Origin: Serilophus lunatus
Lineage: Eukaryota > Chordata > Aves > Passeriformes > Eurylaimidae
Direction: 5' to 3'
NCBI GenBank assembly: GCA_013399895.1
Contig: VXBA01002150.1
Coordinates: 744,001-808,000 of the forward strand
Length of the DNA: 64,000 bases
Shown piece by piece: positions 27,769 to 38,500 of this stretch; the stretch's first letter is position 1; every line of letters starts with the position of its first letter. The position numbers and the translations under genes are program-made. Under the pieces are notes generated by a model, which did not search any database, was not told the origin of the DNA, and saw only the letters and a program-made list of their open reading frames with translations.

Positions 27769-27834
27769 TGTTGTGGTTTATGCTGGCAGTAAACACCTGA
27801 AGAGAAGAACTATATCCCAGCTGAAACCAGGACA
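27769..27834 (+). mobile_element. LTR remnant with only its two ends kept (66 bp)
   Basis: The piece starts TGTTGTGGTTTATGCTGGCA and continues into TAAACACC, which resembles the start of the bird LTR also present at 52995 (TGTCATGGTTTAACC, then AGCT, then AAAC). It ends TATCCCAGCTGAAACCAGGACA, which I remember as the usual 3' end of that LTR family. Such LTRs are several hundred bases long, so nearly all of the middle is missing. It has TG at the left and CA at the right, as retroviral LTRs do. I see no convincing target-site duplication. The family assignment rests on memory. Confidence 0.6.
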
Positions 27835-30800
27835 ACCCATGATAAAACCCCAAGCTGTAACTTTCTTATAAGTGAGGTGGCAGTTAGCAAGTAAAAATAT
27901 ACATGTGTAGTACTTGGAAAAGAAAAGTGAATATGAAGTAATTATTGAATATTATTTATACTTTGAATTCATATTCGTCTTTATTTTTCAGTGCTTTTGC
28001 TTTTGTGTGTGGTGTGAAAATGAGGATATAATTCTGTAGAAGACTGTCAGATTTTACTTCTAATTTCCAGCACACTATAAAAATTATCCTCAAAATATTT
28101 ATTCCCAAAGCAGCTTTTGAAAATCTGTTGCTTTGGTTGTCTGTTGTTCAGATTATGAACTGACACAGATTTCAGTGAAAGAGGATACGACTAATTTTGC
28201 ATTAACCGAGTCTTTTTATCTCTTCTGTGTATTATTTAACATCTAATGATGAAAATCTAATGGTGTTGCAGCTTTTCTCATGCTGGAGATATTCACTTGA
28301 ATCTTTCCACACTTTCTGGGTTCTGCTCTTCATAGAAGCCATGAGAAGGTCTGAGGTTGGAAGACAAACCATGATGATGTTACTGAAAGTTACTCTGAGG
28401 GACTTTTCGAGACATTGAGCAAAATATATAACGCTATATTTACTTTTACATATAGTTATATATTTACAGCACTGTGCCTAGGAAAAACATGGTGCATAAT
28501 TGCTGCTTAGAAAATGAAGTAAAAACTATTGTGCCTCTTTGGCTCAGCTGAATCCTTTACAGTTCAGTGAGATAATGCTCAACTTGAGTCTGTTTTTAAC
28601 CTGAATGGAACACAGTGAACTGATGCCGAGGAATAGAAAAAATATCTCTAGAACTGGTGACTCCAAAGAATGATTGCAGAAGGAAGGATGAAGATGGAAG
28701 TCATAAAATTTTTGACTCATGGATGATGTTAGGGTTGCAGTCTTCAAATAAAAATATCTTGGCTTTATAGGTTGTTCTGGGAATTTATACATTAGACTTC
28801 CTGGCAGCTGGAGGGGAAATTACAAATGCTTCCATTTATCCTTTAAAAACACTAGCTTAAAAAGAAATCCCAAACATAAATGGTAGCAGGAAATGAATTT
28901 GATATAATTTTATAGCATTATGGGGCTTGAAAGTTCTCAAACAATCGCAGAGGTAAGATTTAGATCATACCCAGTTAGTTTACTAAGCTGCTCTTACAAT
29001 AACTTCAGTGGAGCAGCATATTACCAATGGGTAGGTGTTGCTGTGGTCCAAGCGCAGATTTGAAATCTCTGCCCTGTAAATTTAGCAGATTTTTTCTTAT
29101 CTCTTCCCACCATACAGAAGAAAATTAATTGACTGCCCCTTAATGCTGACAGTATCATAGTATGTCTGGAGAATGGAATAAATAAAAAAAGTTGCAGAAG
29201 TTCTGTAATGCCATCATGCTACAGAGAATTAAAGTCAAAATGATTGTAGATAGAAAATACACAAGAGAATTTGCATAAAATTAGGGTGGTTCTTGCAGAG
29301 AGTTGGAAAGATAAATCAGATGCTTCATGCCATAGATTAAACAAGGAAGTAAAACCAGAAGAGCAGTAAATTTATATTATGAAAAAAAAAGATATCTACC
29401 TTGTGGAACCTACTGCTGCAAACTGGATGTGTTGAAAAATTCCTTATATAATAGACACTTATTTTGATTTTTATGGTTTGGGGGTTTTTTTTGTTTCAAG
29501 TTACCAAATCCTGTCCAGTCCCATCCAGATGAGACTTTCTGAGTGAGGATTTTCCAGATATATTGACTGAACTGAAAGACATAAGCTGTGTAAGCCAGTG
29601 AGGCAGAGAGTCAGAGACAGGGCAGCTGCAAATGTTTACCTGCTGGGCCTCATTTCAATGTTAAATATTACTCTCCAAATCAGTCGGCATGTGGGAAAAG
29701 GTCACCTCTGCCTTTTCACGCTGTGAGCAGGCTGACTGTGCTGGAGCAGGGATCAGCAGCAAAGGGTAAAAGTTCAGCAGCCTGTGGTTAAGTGAGAGCC
29801 TTCAGCAGTGGATGGGAAGCTCAGTGCTGATGGAGATATCCTCATCCTGTCCACTCCCATGCTGGAATCCTGCCCTGGAGCCTCTGTGCAAGGAGTAGCC
29901 AGCAGCAGCACAGGGCTCCTGCTTTTCCAAGTGCTACTTCCCTGTTAGAAGTTTTTTCGAATCAGAAGGTCCCAGTACCAGGGTAGCAGTTTCTGCAGTT
30001 GTTACTGAAGTCATTATTCCATCTGCTTGAAAAACCAAGGTAGTGCACCTCAGTGCTCCCACACCTTAAAGCAGCACGTGTAACTCTTTTGAAATGTCTC
30101 ATTATTGTTCCCTTCTCCTCCGCTGTCATTTTCATTAGCCAGCATTGTTGGAGTGAAGCTCTCAGAGGCTGAGCTCTGATTTCAGCTTCCCACGTCATGA
30201 CAGGAGGCTGCGGGAGAGCATCAGAGGGAGCCTGGAAAGTTGGAGGGAGCCTAACACCAGGACCAGAGGCACGTTATGACTTTCAGTTGTTACCCTCATT
30301 GTTCAATACCTCCACACAGAATCATTATTAATAAGCTGGCCTGAAAATCCTATTTGTCAACAGAGATGTGCCAAACAGGTAAACTGGCAGCGCAAAGTGC
30401 CCGCTGGGGTGTGCAGGATTCCCTCGTGTGCTTGTGGGGCTGCTGGACAAGTACAGGCTTTAGTGTGCACAAGAAAGCTTTTGGATGTAAGAAAGAGTAA
30501 AATTTTTGTCCTTCTGTAGCCTTTGGTCTCCACTTTTGCTGCATTATTTAAAAGACGAGCTTGTAGTGGATAATAATGACCTGTCTGGCCTTGCTGTGAG
30601 CAGGTGCCCTTGTATAAATTAGTGTGTGTTTCTGTGGCATTTTGTAAGACTGAGGAATTTTGAAATGACAGCACTAACACAAACAGTGCTAAAGTCTGCT
30701 TTGTTCTTCTGCTGCCGTGGTGCATTTATTTAAGAGCCAGCGTTCGTCACTTTAATTATAGGTTGTGATTATCAAAAGATTATGTAAAGGTTTAGGCTGC

Positions 30801-31159
30801 AGCTTCAGACTGTTTCAAGGTAAAAGAGCTTAATTCCTGTGAGCTATTTTAGCAAAAGCCCCAAATTGAGTAATTCTCATGTGACAGGCCAGCCTGCAGA
30901 GGTGGCTGCCACCCTGGAATTTTCTCTGAGCAATAATTAGAAAAAACTGGGCTAATACTGGCTTGTAGACTGAGCTTGAACAACATGTGTAGTACTGAGT
31001 TTGGGGCTCTACACTTACCAAGACCTCTGTAGGGTTGAAAATCGTGGCTTTAGTGATGGACCCTTGAATGCCCAGAGGGATCATGTTTTCCTGCAGCTGC
31101 TAAATGAAGCTCATTTGTCTTCCTACATCAACAACTTCAAACTTTCTGTTTCATGCCAT
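27835..31159. other. Intron segment between LTR remnant and second CR1
   Basis: This is mostly AT-rich unique DNA. It contains an AT-rich hairpin at 28422-28465 and a GC-richer, non-repetitive block at about 29580-30260. The frames at 30357-30725 and nearby have no recognisable domain. No RNA gene is seen. Confidence 0.55.
28422..28465. repeat. AT-rich inverted repeat with 16 paired bases
   Basis: The left arm 28422-28439 (AAATATATAAC, then bulged GC, then TATAT) pairs with the right arm 28450-28465 (ATATAGTTATATATTT). All 16 bases pair around one 2-nt bulge, and the loop is 10 nt (28440-28449). It could extrude as a cruciform or fold in RNA. An origin from an AT-rich microsatellite is the simpler explanation, although the pairing is better than the surrounding sequence would suggest. 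Confidence 0.65.
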
Positions 31160-31550
31160 CATTGGATTGGGAAGAACTCTTGAGTCCAGCCCCCCCCCCA
31201 GGTAATTATGCAACCCCCACAGTGCTGTTTCCAGCTAGACTAGGTTGTGAGCAGCCAACAGGGTTGAATGTCAGGCAGATGATGAATTTACAGCTGCAAT
31301 GTAGTTGCTGGGTGTGTCTACTGAGCCTCTCTTTGCCCGCTTCAAGTTCCAACTGCCTGTTCCAGTGCTTGATATTCCTTTCTTTGAAGGAATTTGCCCT
31401 AATACCCAGTCAAAACTTCCCTGGCACAACGTGAGGTCATTTCCCTTGTTCATTTGCTCGTTGCTCGTGAGAAGAGAGCGACCTCCACCTGGCTCCAGCC
31501 TCCTTTCAGGGAGTTGTACAGAGTAATAGGATCTCCCCTGAGAGAGACCT
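31160..31550 (-). mobile_element. CR1 LINE fragment, antisense, diverged
   Basis: The right part, 31351-31545, reads as the complement of CR1: CTGCCTGTTCCAGTGCTTGA, then a GAAGGAATTTGCCCTAATAC block, then GAGAAGAGAGCGACCTCCAC, then CTCCTTTCAGGGAGTTGTAC, then GGATCTCCCCTGAG. The left part has a recognisable 3' tip near 31165-31187 (GGGAAGAACTCTTGAGTCCA) followed by a C run and sequence that is too diverged or replaced to align by eye. This is an inactive copy on the strand opposite to DAB1. The left boundary is uncertain. Confidence 0.8.
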
Positions 31551-33119
31551 TGATTCTATGTCAGCTGAAACTAAGACACATTTTTATCCTCTTCCACCTT
31601 GGTGTTGACAGAAGGAAAAAAACCAAACAAAGGAAGTTCTCCTAGTCTCCTCTCCTGTGTTAAGCTCAGAGGTCAATATTCAGTATTTAGCCGTCATGAA
31701 GCAAAGAGCTTTGTAAATTTTTTTTCAAGTAATGGGCACAAATTGGTTTTCTGCAAATGTTTCTCTTTTTATCTGGAGAAAATAAGAGCAGGTATTCAGA
31801 GCTCTTAGTGCTGCATGTGCCAAAGTTCAGGGGAAGATGAGAAGTCAACAACTTAGAAGATTGTAGTTTCTCTTCCACACCTGCTTCTAATTTACATGGC
31901 AATTGAGGAAAAGCTAAATGAAAATAAATATTCTGTTTCTAGTTTTTGTTTCTTCCTGGAACAGGCAGACAGGAGATAGCTGGCATCTTCGTGGTATAGA
32001 CTGAGGAAAAACAGCTGGTTTGTAACATGTTATTTGAACTATCCAAAGACAGTGAACTGGTTACCTTTTAAATGAGCAAATAGAAGATGACTGTATTTAG
32101 GGGGGGTTGTTGTAATAATGTTTTTGTTAGTGGGGGGTTGGGTTTGGTTTGGTTGGTAGGAGACATGGGTAGGTGTTCCAATCTCAAAGGCCCTGTTTGT
32201 CCAACCAAAAAAGCTTTGGGAAGCTGATGTGAACCACTCATATCTGAGATCCTGGAGAAGGTGTTCACATCTACGTTTGTTTTACTCAAGCAGATTTGTA
32301 ATGGAAAGCAGGTGACCTTGGTGTTCTCCTGGGCGAGAAGGTGGCTGGTTCTTTGGGGTGGGAGCCCATGGAACTGTGACCATTTGCAGCCGCTGAAATC
32401 CCTGCGCTGCCGCCTCCTTCCCTGCCCGAGGGCAGGACGTGCTGTGCAGGGAAAGCTGCTGGCAGAGAGGCAACAGGGGAGGCAATTTGGAGAAGGCTTA
32501 AATTAAACTCAATCAGGCACGACAGCCCTGAGCTGAAGGGCCAGATTCTGTGCTCGAGTGCTTGAATTGAGCTTCTATTTCCATCTTTAGTGTTTGAGAA
32601 AACAGTGTTGGCATCGGAGATTTGAGCAGAAAGATGCCTTTTCATCCCTCCTGCGTGTAAATTTTGACAGTCTTTATTCCCTTCTCTTTTATATCCACTG
32701 TTGCTTTTTTCACTTTGAAGACTTTTCCATTGAATTTAAAATCTGAAAACTTAAACCGTATGTAGACATAATTATGTCTCTTCCTATTTACTTAATCTTG
32801 CTCCTTGTTATCCAAACAATATTAGTGATGACACTTTTTCCTGGGCAAGGTTCTAAGTGACATATTTTCATGAATGAAGGGGAAAAAAAGGATGAATAGT
32901 TTGAATAGAATAACTTATTTCAATAAAAGTGGGCAGGTGGTGTGTTTAATCTGTTAACCCCCCATTCTATGAATTTGTTTTCCAGCCCTTCTCTCTTAAG
33001 ATGGTAAAGGGCTGGAAGGGAATTAAGGAGACCAGAGAAAGTCCCTTGACATTTTTATGTGCTGAAGTAACAGGCAGGCAATCTTGCTTTATACAATGCT
33101 GTCTTCCTGGGTAGAACAA

Positions 33120-33350
33120 TTAGTGTTAATGTGGTAATGATAATTGTTTCTGTAAATTATTCTTAATTAACTATTTATGTAATAAGACACTTAAGGATCT
33201 GTATTTAACAATTTTGAGGGTTTTTTTCCCCAGCTAATTGGTTTCCTTATATATTTCTTTCCTGAGTTACTGACTGTCTTCTGTTCATTATTAACTGTGT
33301 GACATTAAGGCTTAAAATTTGGTATAGATGATCCTTAATTAACACAAAAT
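33120..33350. promoter_or_regulatory. Candidate regulatory cluster of TAATT motifs
   Basis: Within about 230 bases there are GTTAATG, GGTAATGATAATTG, CTTAATTAACT, GCTAATTGG, CATTATTAAC and CCTTAATTAACAC. The CTTAATTAA core occurs twice, near 33162 and 33333. These are typical homeodomain-type cores. AT-rich composition alone could produce some of them. A function would need conservation or chromatin data. Confidence 0.22.
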
Positions 33351-35566
33351 GGTGCATAAACGATCCAGAAACAGGTGGGTTCCTTCCTTTAGCTGTGTTG
33401 TAATTGCAAATTGCTGCGTTTTCAGTGAAGTAATCAGGCTCTAATACAGATCCCAGCTTGTGGGGCCACCATCCCTACCCGGTACCATCTCCTCACAGTT
33501 TCAGCAGGTGACAATATGTTCCCCTCTGCCTCTCAGATGTTAAACTTTATTCTGTGCCAGATGTGGAAGTGCCTCTTTGGGAGTCTTCTGTATCCAACTG
33601 ATACAGCAGAGCCAAAAGTAGAAAGGAGAAAAGTCTTTAAAGCAAAAGCTTCTGAGCAGTTTATGGTGGTATCCAAAAGCAGGGAATAGAGTAACAACCA
33701 GATCATTTGATGTTGCCTAATATGTTTTGAAGGGGTATTGAAACAAGGCAGGGGAGAGGAAAGAGCCTGCTATGCCCTGTGCTTTTTAATTAGCTCCCCT
33801 TGTTCTGCTTTGGACTTTTGTCATCTTGAAAATGTCACCTGCTGCCCTGCTTTTTCCTCCTTTTTTTTTTTCTTTTACTTGTCTATGTGTGAATCATATC
33901 CCAATATTTTATGTACATAATTGGTCTAGGTTTCTGTATACTGCCTAAGATAAAGTGCACATTCTCCTTTTTACTGTGGTTTATGTTTATTGCACTCACA
34001 ACATTGCTTTATGTGCACACTGTGCTTATTGAATGTGTGATGCAGACGGCAGGATGTTATATTCCATTCTTAGCATCATTAGTGCTGTTTTCCTCACTGA
34101 TTTTCATCAAGCTATAGTTTAATTTAATTCACTTCATTATTTTGCAAAGCAGCTCTTATCTGTTGGATTTCCCTTCTGTTGCTTTTAAAACCACTAGTGT
34201 CTCAAAACAGTGAAATCTTAAGTATTTTTAGCTTTTTTTGGACATGTTCTGAGCATCCTAGGATTTCTGTAATACAGCCAATCAGTTAAAGCCAAATAAT
34301 GATTGCTTTACAAGTTAATTAGCACCTCAGTTCATCAGCACTCACACTCAAATTAATATTGGAGTAAGCATTTCAGAATCTCATCTTCCATTTGCAGTTA
34401 GTGAAGGTGATTTTGCAATATGTTAATTTGTATTGTGTGCAGAGTCTATTTAATTTTCAGTGCTCTTATATTTTGACCTATTTTAACTCAGGGTCTAAAA
34501 CCTTACAGGAATTGGCTTGTTTCACCTTGTGTAAAGAGTATGGAAAATTCAGTCAATTGCTAGGATTTATTCTGATTAAAAAGCACAGACTCATGTATTT
34601 CTGTACTCATTCATTTGGAAGGTAGGTGCTTCTTTGGCTATTTTGGGTTCTTTTAAAGTATATGCAGCTTAGGGCTCTTGATGTAAATATAAGTAACTAC
34701 ATGACTAAAGTAGAAAAAAAATAACTTTAGCATAATCAAGCCTTAATAGTCTGGATTAGTAAGACCTGCAATAATTAAGATACTTTTCAGAAGTAATAAG
34801 CTATTTATATTCAATCCGTTGCATCCTTAGATTTTTTCACTACATAGGCTTTTCTTTCAGAGACTGGGAATAAATATTTACACTGATGGTGAGCTCTGGT
34901 GTATATGAGAACAAATAATTGGAACTTCAGAGGCTTGATATTTTGGGAAGAGGACAGATAATTACTATTTATTGTTGTCTCTTCAGCTGCAGCATATCAA
35001 GAAAAAGTAGCTAATTTAAATTACTCTTTCTTTAGAGATGGTTGCTGAGGGAATACACTTAACCAAGGGTAGTCTGTGGTGCTGCAGAAAACTTTTAAGT
35101 GCTGTGGGAGAGCAGGAAGCCAGAAGCTCTGGGGTGGTCCTTCTGCAGGCTCAGAGAAGGAGAGTCCTTTGAGTCACAACTCTAATTTTACATCCCTGCA
35201 GTGATGCTGAGGGCTGAATGTGATGGAAATGCATCATTACTGCTTTACTGGCTGAATATCCCTAATCTGGGGAAGCAGTTGTCCTCAAAACTCACACAGG
35301 GATTTGGAGTATATTAAAAGAGGAAGTCAGGAATGTGTCTTTCAAGAGCACTGCTTGTGTATGTTTTGGTTTTTAGGTGTATTCTTCGGGGGTTTTATCG
35401 TATATACTTCACCATTGTGTCTTTCTTTGGTTTTCTTGGGAGCAGAAGTAGGTGAGATCTGAGTTTAGCCTGTTTTGGTAAGCATGGGAGGTAGGATAGA
35501 TTGGCTGCCTGCTGGAATAGAGACTTTTATCAAAATTTATTGAACAGGATACAGGTAAATGTTTCT

Positions 35567-35586
35567 TTTAATCAAGGTTGATTAAA
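35567..35586. promoter_or_regulatory. Perfect palindrome TTTAATCAA / TTGATTAAA
   Basis: Two perfect 9-bp arms flank a GG centre, at 35567-35575 and 35578-35586. Each arm contains an AATCAA/TTGATT core of the kind bound by homeodomain and TALE proteins, so it could be a dimer site. A TTAGCTC and AATAATTAC cluster follows within 150 bases (to about 35706). The palindrome is seen directly. Binding is inference. Confidence 0.35.
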
Positions 35587-38500
35587 TTACAATCAGAAAG
35601 ATGCCCCTGCTCCCTTAGGCACATCACAACCTTGTTATCATCTCTAATTCATCCAGCCTTTCAAGAGAGAGTTTTATTAGCTCTTCCTAATCCCCAAATA
35701 ATTACTCTAGACAAAGAGCTATTTGTAGACAACATTTTGTCTTAGGAAAAGGGGTTCACAAGATACCACGAGCCCTAATAAATTTTATGGTGCTCCGTGA
35801 GATGATTTTCCTTGATTGTCCTTGATCTTAAATGGCAACTGGGTTGTGCTGGAGGAGTGGAACCTCACTCAGCAGAGGCGCTTCCTCCTGGGGGTGATGG
35901 GTTTGAAATTTTATTCTCAGTGGTTCAGCGTTGTGTGAAAAAAGGAGTAAGAATGTTTTGAACAGCCTGGTCTAAGGGAGAGAAGATTTCTTCTCATAAG
36001 AGTTTACATTTGCCCTTTGGCAAACTCACACCATGGTTGCTCAGCATCCAGAAGTTGTTTCTAATCACCTTGGGAGAGCACTTCTCTGAGGCTGAGGTTT
36101 GGAGCAGCCCAAGGATATTCCAGGACAGGATTCTGCCATCCTGCCCTGCTCTGCATCTCAGACTTGTCCCCTTTCTTGAGCATAGAGCAAGTGTTCCTCC
36201 CTTCTCTTCAATCCTGCTGTTGCAGGAAAAAGGGGTGATTTTGTTGATTGGCGCCGCTGCCCTTTTATAAAAATAGCTCCATGATTACACGAGGTAAGAA
36301 ACTCAGCAGGATCATTAATTCTTTAAGGTTTCCACATTTTTTTCATTACAGCCGCCTCTAAAAAGAGGTTTCTAGTTTCTGAGCTTTCTGTATGTCAGAA
36401 ATCAGCAAATTTTATGACACCGACAGTAAAACAAAAAGCCAACAATCTATCCTAGACTATTTTATTTATTTTGATGTTATTTATTTACTTGCTAATACGG
36501 TGCTCCCTAACAACCAGACTATCTGCTCGCACCTATTCCACCTATTTTAAAATGAAATGCCTTTGCTACTGCAAACAGAGAAATTAATAATAGCTGGCTT
36601 GTTCTACAAAACACACTTCCATCAATGAGGAAGGTCTGATTTTTATTTTTTTTCACCCTCAAATAAGGAAACTTAAATTGCTTAAGGGACTACTTAGCTT
36701 CCACTGGTGCAATTAGATTAACGTAGGAGGAATTTTGATTTATTTCCAGAAATGAATGTATGTTTCTAGGTCAGTAACTCTATTTAGAACAAAAGATCTT
36801 AACGGTTTTTTTCCAAAATAAATCCAAGTGTAGTGTTGGGTATGCTGCTCTCCATTTGAATTTCTGTTTAGTCTTCATCTTATTTTGATCCCTTTTCTTG
36901 AAGTGGCAGGAGTCCAAAAGTGTTAAAGTTCAGAGCTAGTACATGAATTGGTAAAGCAGGCAAGGGGTAATAAAATGATGGAGTCAATCACCCTGAACCA
37001 GTAATGGAAGCCAGGAAGGAGGAAGACAGAGGGGCAGGGATGTTCACCAGTAGTAAAATATGATCCGGAGCAGTAGAACTGTTAACAGTGAAGCATTGAA
37101 AGGTAGGATGATATTAAATAACTGGACAGCAAAACAACAGATAGGATTCAATGTTGATAACATAAAGCAATCCACATAGAGGACAAACAGTCATACATGA
37201 CTCCCTTTCAATGAATCAGAAACAGCTTTCTGGATTTGGCCCCTAATTTGCAACCTGGAGGAATAGATCCTGTTTTATCAAAACAAAATTAAAGGTGCGG
37301 TATGTTGCAGGGTGTGACTGGCTTGGTAATGTATCTGTTGAGAAACTATAGCAGAGTTGTTAAAACTTGGCCTTTGGAGAAATGAAAAATCAAAGAATTA
37401 GTTGAGCCTCTCTTTGAATAACCAGGATGCCATGTGAGACTGAAAATTAACTAGTGTTTCTGGTAGAAAAATATCCTCTAGCAAACTGTTAAATGTAAAT
37501 TTTGAGGAAGTTACATGTATTTATGCTAGTTAAAAATAATCTTTTTACCCATTAGATGTTCTGTATAATAGACTTTATTCTTGATAGGTAAGCTGGCCAG
37601 GAGAATGTATGGTTAAAAGTGTCAGTCTCACCTCCTAAAAATGCCCCAGCATTTTCTTGTCCCCCAGGAATCCCTTGTTCAGTCCTTGAACACCAAACTG
37701 GGATCCAGTCTGTGGCCCACTTGTGGAATCTGCTCCAATTCACAACCACTTTTGGCTGCAGTTGCCAAGATTTATTACCCAACAGTATCTGAATTTACAG
37801 CCTAATAGTTAATTATTCTCTATATGCCATGTGCTGTAATTCACATGTAAACAGTGGTTGAAAAGCAGAATAATCCTCCATGGCAGAATTGTGTTCTGAG
37901 GACTATTCTCTGTTTGCATCTCAGGAGTGGGATGTTCTGGTCTCATGTTTCAGCTTCTTGAAGGGTTTTAAAATATGACCTGTTGTGTATAAACATGGTT
38001 TATCCCCATTGCCAATAATGCTTATGCAATTGTAGTCTGAATACTAATCCTGAAATATGGTTTAGGCTGTTCTTGTATTCATTATAAGTTTTATGCACCT
38101 TTTTTGTTGCTGGTGATGTCAGCAGAATCTCTCTATTGAATTATGGATTAGTTATTTAATCAAGGTCTTTGCATTTTTATACAAGTCCTTTCTTTCAGTT
38201 TTCTCCTGGAAAAACTAAAAATGTTTGATTTGCAATGGAATTGAGGGAACATCTAATGAATAAAATTCAGTTGTGCATCCTGCACCTCAGTCTAGAAACA
38301 TGCAAATGCAAAACAGGAGGTGAATGTCCAGCAGGCCTTACTCTTGGAAGCCAAGGAGATTTTCTACATCAGTAAGAAAGACAAAACTCAGAATCATTTC
38401 CACTGACTCCGATGCATCCTTTTCAGTAAATCCTGCAGATGTTAGTTTTGAAACATCTGTTTATCCCAGTGTTTCTTTTCTCAGCATCTTGAATCACAGT

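Noticed and set aside
35955..35990. Phrase GAACAGCCTGGTCTAAGGGAG resembling a CR1 piece
   Set aside because: The similarity covers about 20 bases only and neither flank continues as CR1.
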